Shown piece by piece: positions 18,470 to 25,776 of a stretch of DNA of 64,000 nucleotides (position 1 is its first letter; every line of letters starts with the position of its first letter). The stretch is from NCBI GenBank assembly GCA_001789205.1, contig MFYT01000096.1, positions 21,503-85,502 of the forward strand. Reading direction: 5' to 3'. The position numbers and the translations under genes were made by a program. The stretch is from Candidatus Raymondbacteria bacterium RIFOXYA2_FULL_49_16. Its GTDB lineage: Bacteria > Fibrobacterota > OXYB2-FULL-49-7 > XYB2-FULL-49-35. Under the pieces are notes generated by a model that saw only the letters and a program-made list of their open reading frames with translations, was not told the origin of the DNA and did not search any database.

Positions 18470-19357
18470 CTACTGCATATTGCCGAGATTGTCAGGGCCG
18501 GAATCAAAATTGTCTTTAGAAATATGCCTTTTATTTATTTCAGTGCTGGTATAGAAATCCCACCTCTTGTCAAAATCCACCTGTCGAACGTCCGTCGAAT
18601 AATCCATAGTCAATTTATCCAAGTCGATCTTAAACCGGGGCGGTGATATTAAAGACGCTGTCTTTTCGATGCCTTTCATCTTTGTTGTGTGCGTAATCCA
18701 TTTTAAAAATTCTTCATATGCCATATCCCCGGTTTGCGTCTTTGGGGAGAGAATACCATGATATTCACCGGGATCGTTTAGAAATAATAAAAACAGACCG
18801 CAATCCGTCGATGTGACGTTATCGAATACTGGATCGCCGAACTCTTTTCCGACAAATATCTGGTAATATTTCAATACGTGGCTAAACAGGAAACGGAAAA
18901 ATAATTTCTCGATTATGCTGTATGGGGATGAATACACCTGCGCCAACAGTTCCTTGGAAACATCGGCGTTGCGTGCCTGGTGGAGCAGTATCTTTCGGAT
19001 CTCGGGGTGCTTCCCGATGGCATAAGGCTCTTCCCAAACATCCTCATCTATATATATTGCTGTCCGAACCATCATCTCAAATTCCTGTTTGATCGGCTTT
19101 ATGGCCCTGATCTCCTCGTTCTTATTACAGAAGTCATCCAGGTTTTTGGCAAAGGTGAGTGCAGTTTCAAAGGTCCAGTTGCTTTGGCCACTCAGCAATA
19201 AAGAGTAGTATTTGGTGCTGCCGTAAGTAGTGTTTATGAATGCCGTAAGGTTTGAATCGCTTTCAGAACGCTTCAGGTAGTAGGAATGTTTTTTTAGGAC
19301 ACAACTAATATGATCGCGCTTCTTCTGGCTCAATGATTCTTTTCTTGTGTTTTCCAT
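18470..19357 (-). CDS. Hypothetical protein, possible element regulator
   Basis: 295-aa ORF divergent from the RuvB/MoxR/vWA cluster; C-terminus DSGPDNLGNMQ resembles an HNH-tail remnant. Confidence 0.6.
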   Translation of the reverse strand: MENTRKESLSQKKRDHISCVLKKHSYYLKRSESDSNLTAFINTTYGSTKYYSLLLSGQSNWTFETALTFAKNLDDFCNKNEEIRAIKPIKQEFEMMVRTAIYIDEDVWEEPYAIGKHPEIRKILLHQARNADVSKELLAQVYSSPYSIIEKLFFRFLFSHVLKYYQIFVGKEFGDPVFDNVTSTDCGLFLLFLNDPGEYHGILSPKTQTGDMAYEEFLKWITHTTKMKGIEKTASLISPPRFKIDLDKLTMDYSTDVRQVDFDKRWDFYTSTEINKRHISKDNFDSGPDNLGNMQ

Positions 19358-19583
19358 ATTGCCTCCATACTATACCAATAATATAGCTTTTAGTACGTTA
19401 ATACACAAGCTTTATTAATATTATCTATCTTTATATGGTTAGCCTTATCTATATTTTTATGTTGACCCTGGCTAGTTATAAATATATTTTTATATATGAA
19501 GGGTAAATAACATGTTCATGTTTCGTTCCACATTTATTATGGAGGGCCTCAAATGGCTAACATTTGTACTCGTTTCCGCAGTT

Positions 19584-19605
19584 TTGTACTGGAATCTCAG
19601 TACAA
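19584..19605. promoter_or_regulatory. Operator-like perfect inverted repeat
   Basis: TTGTACTG-gaatct-CAGTACAA between divergent genes. Confidence 0.5.
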
Positions 19606-19637
19606 CATTCCCATTTTTCGGTACAGGAGAAGCAGGA

Positions 19638-20408
19638 ATGCGTCCGTTAGAAAGTTTTAATGGTTTCATCGGACAGACGAAAGCTGTCGAGTCGATTATG
19701 ATTGAACTTTGCGGGTCGGCAAAGGCAGGCAAAGTTCCGGAGGGTTTTCTTCTGACAGGAAATCCAGGTCTTGGAAAAACAGAGATGGCAAAGGCCATTG
19801 CGATACAAAATAAAACCGCATTTCATACGGTACGATTTGTTACGAGAACCGAGATAGCGAAGGTGTTGTCGAAGGTCGAAAAAGGCGACATCGTTTTTGT
19901 GGATGAAGGACATCGCGTCCGGCATGAATTTTATGAACTGCTTTTCCCATGCATTGAACGGAAAGGGTTGACACTCAGTGATATCTTGGGTAAGGAAAAA
20001 GAGATTGAAGGGATTGATTCAAAAAAGCAAATTCAAGATTTTATTTTTATCATCGCCACAGACCAGCCAGGCAGCCTTCCCAATGCATTGAAAACCAGAC
20101 TGAAGGACCATATTCTTGATTTTTATTCAGAACGTGAACTGCGGACAATCATTTCCAACTGGTTTGACAGTGAGAATAAAAAGGTGCCGATGGATGAGAG
20201 CGGAATGCCAAAGAAAGAAGCTTTGGTTGAATTTACTCCTCATGTATTGACCGTCATTGCAAGGACTGGGAAAGGGAACCCACGTCAAGCTCTGAGGCAC
20301 GCTAAAACCGTTCGTCACGCAGCATTGGCAGCAGGCATGAATTCAATAAACGCACCGTTCTGTAAATCATGTTTAAAAAAGAACGATATTTCTAAAAACA
20401 GGCCTTGA
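19638..20408 (+). CDS. RuvB-like AAA+ ATPase (ATPase and lid domains only in this frame)
   Basis: FNGFIGQTKAVESIM, GFLLTGNPGLGKTEMAKAIA, GDIVFVDEGHR, FIIATDQPGSLPNALKTRL, GNPRQALRHAKTVRHAAL. Confidence 0.75.
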   Translation: MRPLESFNGFIGQTKAVESIMIELCGSAKAGKVPEGFLLTGNPGLGKTEMAKAIAIQNKTAFHTVRFVTRTEIAKVLSKVEKGDIVFVDEGHRVRHEFYELLFPCIERKGLTLSDILGKEKEIEGIDSKKQIQDFIFIIATDQPGSLPNALKTRLKDHILDFYSERELRTIISNWFDSENKKVPMDESGMPKKEALVEFTPHVLTVIARTGKGNPRQALRHAKTVRHAALAAGMNSINAPFCKSCLKKNDISKNRP

Positions 20409-20418
20409 TGCGAATGAC

Positions 20419-20643
20419 GTGAAAATAATGAAAGCGCTATATAACGCTGCGGGTCCTATCAGCATCCGAGAATTAGCCAACATTACCGGCATCGACGAGG
20501 ATAGTATATCTCAATACTACGAACCATACCTGAACCGGATTAATTTTATTCACGTATCCAGCAAAGGCAGATACTTAACGTCAAGAGGCAATATTTTCAT
20601 GGAGGACAAGTATGCATATCGTAAAAGTAGGACGGCCGCTTAA
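20419..20643 (+). CDS. RuvB C-terminal-like winged-helix domain in a separate frame
   Basis: (TGLDANDV)KIMKALYNAAGPISIRELANITGIDEDSISQYYEPYLNRINFIHVSSKGRYLTSRG parallels RuvB_C (GLD..D...GGPVGL..LA......EPYL...GF..RTPRGR). Confidence 0.6.
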   Translation: MKIMKALYNAAGPISIRELANITGIDEDSISQYYEPYLNRINFIHVSSKGRYLTSRGNIFMEDKYAYRKSRTAA

Positions 20644-21592
20644 AAAGTTAATTGCCGCTGCTTACAAGGCAAGACAGCCTGTTTTGCTCGTTGGCAAACA
20701 TGGTCTGGGGAAAAGTGAAATTTTCAAGGAGGTGGCGGCAGAACTGAAGATCGAAGCCAAAGTAATAGACCTGTCAATTATTGAGCCTGTTGATTTGGCA
20801 GGATTACCAATGATCGACCAGATAGAAAAGGTAATGAAATACGCACAACCCGCAAGCCTACCGAGTGACAAGAATGGGAAAGGGATTATCCTTTTTGAAG
20901 AATTGAATCGCGTGCCCAAGGATCTGCAGGCCGCATGCCTGCAGATCTGCACTGAAAGAAAATTTAACAGTTATGAGTTACCTGACGGGTGGATCCCCTG
21001 CGCCGCAGTCAACCCCGTCACGGATGAGTATGACACAGACCAGCTCGATGCGGCGCTTATGAGCAGGTTCATGGTAGTATATATTGAGGCGGATGCTGAT
21101 GAATGGATTATGTGGGCAAGGGCCAACAAGGTGCATGAAGTCGTAATTGCATACCTTGAAAAGGACCGAAAAGCAATTAACGACCCAGACCTGAGCCCCC
21201 GAACTCTTTTTTATACATCGCGGTTCATTCTTTCGAATCAGAAAATAGATGATGATACCTTATTATCGGGCATTGTTGGCCTGGCGGGTGAAAAGCATGG
21301 GTCTGCAATCTTTCGAATGCTCAAAAAGAAGGACATCGACCACCTTACGATAAAAGATATCCTAACCAATCCTACAAAAAGCGCTGATACTATTATAATG
21401 ATAGTAGAGAAACGCAGAACCGATAGGCTGTCAGACATAATGTCCATAATCTTGCAGTATGTGAAGAGTGGCAAAAGTCCCTCCAAGGACCAACATGTGA
21501 ACCTCTTAGCTTTTATTGCCCTCTTGCCGGAACAGAAACAAAAAGAAATAAGGAGCTTTTGCAAAGGATGCGGATTTCAAACGAAGAAATAG
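20612..21592 (+). CDS. MoxR-type AAA+ ATPase (AAA_5-like)
   Basis: VLLVGKHGLGKSEIFKEVA, LSIIEPVDLAGLP, GIILFEELNRVPKDLQAACLQICTERKFNSYELPDGWIPCAAVNP, LDAALMSRFMVV. Confidence 0.8.
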   Translation: MHIVKVGRPLKKLIAAAYKARQPVLLVGKHGLGKSEIFKEVAAELKIEAKVIDLSIIEPVDLAGLPMIDQIEKVMKYAQPASLPSDKNGKGIILFEELNRVPKDLQAACLQICTERKFNSYELPDGWIPCAAVNPVTDEYDTDQLDAALMSRFMVVYIEADADEWIMWARANKVHEVVIAYLEKDRKAINDPDLSPRTLFYTSRFILSNQKIDDDTLLSGIVGLAGEKHGSAIFRMLKKKDIDHLTIKDILTNPTKSADTIIMIVEKRRTDRLSDIMSIILQYVKSGKSPSKDQHVNLLAFIALLPEQKQKEIRSFCKGCGFQTKK

Positions 21593-22797
21593 AAGCCCAG
21601 GGCCATATAAGCACGGCCTTGATGCGTCTGGGACAAAAACATCAGTTCCATACCGCTCTTGCTAAGCATTGGGGTATCCATGCCGGCAAGGCCAGGTCAA
21701 TCAGGGCCGAATTCAGCGATGAGGTGGAGATCATTTTTAGCCCAGGATATGTGAATAATGCTAAAAATATCGGGGTCATCGAGAAACGTTTATTGGCAGT
21801 ATTAAAATCTATTATCAAGAAAGCATATGAAGAAAAAGACGAGGAGGAGGATAATGAGGAGAAGGATGATGGGGAGGACGGGGATGATGGAGAGGATGGG
21901 GAGAATGAGGCGATAGAATGCGAAAAGAAGAGCGAAGGTGGGCAGGAAAAAGATCCGCCAGATCCATCCAAGGCCGGGAATAGTCAGTCACTGCAAACAA
22001 AAGCGAGTCAACAGGGTGACCAGCCAGACCCACAGAAAGAACGGGGGGATGAAGAACAACCATCCCCGCAGAACGCCGATATCGACGGCAATGGGCCATC
22101 CCAGGGGAATCTGACGGAAGCTCTTAAGAATAAAATAAAAACTATTGCCAAATTATGCGCCATGGAGAACCCTGATGCTTCAGACATTCCCGCAGAGCTC
22201 CTGGGGGCAGACGATGATCAAAAATCGCAGGTAGGGAATATAGCAGGGAATGCGGCCGAAGTGGTAATCTCTGATGGCAATAGCGGGCTTCAATGGAACA
22301 GAATTCTGAAAAACTACTTTGGTTCGGTACGAGAGAAGACTCGGACCAGAATGTATCCGAACAGACGCATGCCCGAGCTACTGGGTATCGTCCCTGGGAA
22401 TAAACGGAGCTTTAGACGGCCGCGTATCATGATCGTCATCGACACTTCCGGGTCGATCTCCTCGGAGGATTTGACAATTATCGGCCGCGAGTGCAAGTAT
22501 TTCCGCCGTACGTCCGAGGTATGCATCGTCGAATGCGATTATGAAATTCATCGGATATACGATTTCAAGGGAAAGATCAAAGACGTTGTCGGACGAGGGG
22601 GAACTTCATTCTTACCGCCACTTGATGAAAAGTTCTTAGCAAAAAGGCGGGCTGAACTCGTAATTTATTTTACTGATGGTGAGGGACCGGCGCCTGAAAA
22701 GCCGCCGATAGTACCGATCATTTGGTGTCTTTTACGCCGAGATTCCATATCACCAGCGAAATATGGGCGGGTAGTTCGGTACGACAAGGAAATATAA
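21559..22797 (+). CDS. vWA-domain protein with acidic low-complexity linker
   Basis: IMIVIDTSGSISSEDLTIIGREC (MIDAS DxSxS), GRGGTSFLPPLD, VIYFTDGEG; Asp/Glu-rich linker. Confidence 0.8.
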   Translation: MQRMRISNEEIEAQGHISTALMRLGQKHQFHTALAKHWGIHAGKARSIRAEFSDEVEIIFSPGYVNNAKNIGVIEKRLLAVLKSIIKKAYEEKDEEEDNEEKDDGEDGDDGEDGENEAIECEKKSEGGQEKDPPDPSKAGNSQSLQTKASQQGDQPDPQKERGDEEQPSPQNADIDGNGPSQGNLTEALKNKIKTIAKLCAMENPDASDIPAELLGADDDQKSQVGNIAGNAAEVVISDGNSGLQWNRILKNYFGSVREKTRTRMYPNRRMPELLGIVPGNKRSFRRPRIMIVIDTSGSISSEDLTIIGRECKYFRRTSEVCIVECDYEIHRIYDFKGKIKDVVGRGGTSFLPPLDEKFLAKRRAELVIYFTDGEGPAPEKPPIVPIIWCLLRRDSISPAKYGRVVRYDKEI

Positions 22798-22818
22798 GAG
22801 GTGGCCCAAACATCAACC

Positions 22819-22850
22819 GGCGCCAGGCCTGAAAATCCTGGCGCCATTTT
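22819..22850 (+). terminator. Terminator-like hairpin
   Basis: GGCGCCAGG-cctgaaaat-CCTGGCGCC-aTTTT. Confidence 0.65.
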
Positions 22851-22862
22851 AAAGGAGAAAAA

Positions 22863-23630
22863 ATGGGGCTTTATTTGATATTACCCGGCGACAGATGGGG
22901 TAAAGTCATCAGGAAAGGTGAGACAGTGAGGAATGGCAATACGTGCATTCCCGTGTTTGATATTAAGGATGATGTTTTTGAAGGTTGCGTACCAAAAGTA
23001 GCTAAGGATATCATGGGCCTTGAAAGAGATGTGCTGCTGCTGGAAATCGTGAACCCGCCGGATATTGCCTACTACCCTATAAAACGCAAGGACGACTATA
23101 ATATCCTGGGGTTGGTACAAAATTTTGTCCCGGCGTCTGACATGAAACTCGTGTTTGCCTTCGACGTCACAGGCGGCGCACTGTGCACCATTCGCGACGA
23201 GAAGCAGTGGCATGAGGAGTGGGAACAAAAGAACGATGCCATATTGCGCGGAAAGGTCCTTTGGACCGCTGAAGAATGGGTAGAGATCTTCAAAATCCAG
23301 GAAACCTTCGATCCCAAGAACCTGATAAACGAACAACGCCTGTACTTCATAGAACGCTACGGCAAAATGACCGGACTCAGCCATCATCTTCGATACGGGA
23401 AAATCCAGCAGTTTCTTGTTGAACATAAAGAGCAGCTTGAACAAGCTGGGCTGATGGTCATGGGTGCCAATAAGGGCTTAGCACTCAGGGCGGTACTGAA
23501 AGTACTTTGTGGAATGGAACACAACCATGACACCGGACGAAAGGGGCTTGGCAGATACACGTTCAGCTATGATGAGTTCATCAAGAAATTTTACGAAATC
23601 CCAGAGGAAGAAAGGAAAACGAAGGCATAA
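22863..23630 (+). CDS. Hypothetical protein
   Basis: 255-aa ORF, RBS aaaggag, colinear with MoxR/vWA genes. Confidence 0.65.
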   Translation: MGLYLILPGDRWGKVIRKGETVRNGNTCIPVFDIKDDVFEGCVPKVAKDIMGLERDVLLLEIVNPPDIAYYPIKRKDDYNILGLVQNFVPASDMKLVFAFDVTGGALCTIRDEKQWHEEWEQKNDAILRGKVLWTAEEWVEIFKIQETFDPKNLINEQRLYFIERYGKMTGLSHHLRYGKIQQFLVEHKEQLEQAGLMVMGANKGLALRAVLKVLCGMEHNHDTGRKGLGRYTFSYDEFIKKFYEIPEEERKTKA

Positions 23631-24186
23631 TCCAATGGCGGGGCCCACCAATAGTTGATGGGTCCCGCCTCCTTCAAACACTTATGGACAGACTTGATAG
23701 TATGTGGATGCCACCACCCCACCTTGCCTTCGGCAGGGTGGCCTGGGTCAACGACCGCACCTTCCTATCCGTTCACCCCCCGCTCTTGGGATCCGGCAGG
23801 GCTCCCTGGAACGCAATGGTCGCCGATTCTGCATCCCTGCGGTGGGTACTCGTATGGCTTTTACCAGCAACGAACGCCTGGAACCGCCGTTTCCCTGTCA
23901 TTTTAAAGGATTCCCGGTCCAAAAACATTGATAAAGCATGCAAGACGGCACTATTCCGGGTCTTCTCAAGGTTCCAGACAGCTTCCGAGAGCCCCACAGC
24001 AAGCGATCCAGTACCGGCATCGGCGCCCATTGGCCGATTACCATATCCCGGGCCTGCGGGAGTTGAATCGATTGAGGTAAATATTTGCTTGGTAAACAAT
24101 GTATGATTTCATATATGTTTTTTTCTTATATAACCGTATTGTTTGTAGCCTGGGCAAAGACACTCAACCCACAAGGAACCTGAATT

Positions 24187-25488
24187 ATGGAAACGTTGGA
24201 TACTAAAGGCACCATACTAAATAACCCTGTCAACGTAGTAGGCGCGGGAAGATGCCAACCAGCTTTCCGGCCCCTCAGCAAGCGTACCAAATGGGCCGTA
24301 CAAATTGTTTGGCAGTTAGTTCGGACAAATCCGGAGTTCATTCAATTATGCAAAGAATTGCCGCATGATAAGACTGCTATCGATAAAATAGATCAGCTAT
24401 TTAATACTGATTTTAATTCCATCAACCGCGATTACCTTGAAATGAACACGGTGGTGCAAAAACCATTCAAAAAGTTGATAGCTGAAGATCCGACATCGAC
24501 AAGTAAAATTTGTAAACAGCGGATCACAGCGTTCCTCCCCCGGCCCTGGCGATATATTAACCCGCGCACGTCAGTATTCGGAAAAGGCTGCCATCCGTCC
24601 CAGGTACTCTATTGTATCATCGAAACCATTGAAACATCATCAATGAACAGCTTGCCAATGTATGAGAAAATCGATTTTATTAAAATTGAATTGGTAAAAT
24701 ACTGGAAATTCAACAAAGAGCGACTTTGGCTCCCCCACATTCCCTTTACCGATGATAAGGAAAACATTATAAAGATTAAAAAGGCAAGGTTCGGCGACGT
24801 GGAAAAACTTAAAAAGCATTACCCCGAAATATATGGCCAGATTTTTAATTGTAGCAAGGGAAACAACTACCTCGGCGTTTTTCCCATCTGTAAGAAAACG
24901 GGCGAAAATATTCACTTGAAGTCTTACGGAACCGCTGACAAATCAGCCCACATCTCCCCAAGACTGTATCTGGACATCGTTTCCTATATATTTTCCGATA
25001 CGGATATCCCTTCTGCTGGAAGGATATCGAATATGGATGAGCGTGTTATACCCTCTTACTTCTTCACCGACCCACCGGTCCCATCAGGTTTTACCTTCAA
25101 AGAGTCATATGAGACGACAATAGACACAGCTATTCGAGGGTTTCTTAAGAAACTTGCACCTGAGACTCAATGGGACAGAAAACTTTCTTTTGCCTTAAAA
25201 AACAGGCTAATGTCACAACTCAAAAGAAAAGCGCTGCAGATAAAGCCGGTTCAAGGAGATAAAAGAAAATGGAATCCTTCACGGATTTTTAAAAGCTCCA
25301 ATAGTACAACCCAGATTGCAACGTCTTCATCGTTAGTCGCAGAAATCAATCAGGCTGGTGAAATATTTATCGGGGACAAAATTGGATTTGTCTATGCATT
25401 TTTATATACCGACAGCCAAATACCAGAAAAACTTAACTTTTTTCATCGCATAAACAAGGTATCGCCCAAACTCTTCTCCAGCCCGTGA
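24187..25488 (+). CDS. Hypothetical protein upstream of the primase-helicase
   Basis: 433-aa ORF, no family recognised. Confidence 0.65.
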   Translation: METLDTKGTILNNPVNVVGAGRCQPAFRPLSKRTKWAVQIVWQLVRTNPEFIQLCKELPHDKTAIDKIDQLFNTDFNSINRDYLEMNTVVQKPFKKLIAEDPTSTSKICKQRITAFLPRPWRYINPRTSVFGKGCHPSQVLYCIIETIETSSMNSLPMYEKIDFIKIELVKYWKFNKERLWLPHIPFTDDKENIIKIKKARFGDVEKLKKHYPEIYGQIFNCSKGNNYLGVFPICKKTGENIHLKSYGTADKSAHISPRLYLDIVSYIFSDTDIPSAGRISNMDERVIPSYFFTDPPVPSGFTFKESYETTIDTAIRGFLKKLAPETQWDRKLSFALKNRLMSQLKRKALQIKPVQGDKRKWNPSRIFKSSNSTTQIATSSSLVAEINQAGEIFIGDKIGFVYAFLYTDSQIPEKLNFFHRINKVSPKLFSSP

Positions 25489-25692
25489 CAAACCCTTCGT
25501 AAGTCGTTAATTTTTTAATAAATCAAAGGTATAGACGGGATCATTATCCGTATATACCAATTTTTAGCGTTTGTGTAAACCTTCCACAAGTCCTTATTTA
25601 TCATCATATTTTCTTCCGCTCTGTAACACAATCCCCTATCGATTACCCCTTGATTTGAATCCTTAAAGCCTTATGTTATTAATAAGATTTTA

Positions 25693-25758
25693 ACGGACCA
25701 ATCGGCAATAAATATTTCCGGCTCTGATGGAGTTCTTGGTCCGTTCTCCATCGGGGCC
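25693..25758 (+). promoter_or_regulatory. Pseudoknot-like leader structure
   Basis: Stem 25720-25732/25746-25758 whose loop base-pairs with 25693-25701 (see finding). Confidence 0.5.
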
Positions 25759-25776
25759 GTTCTATTTGAGGTAATT

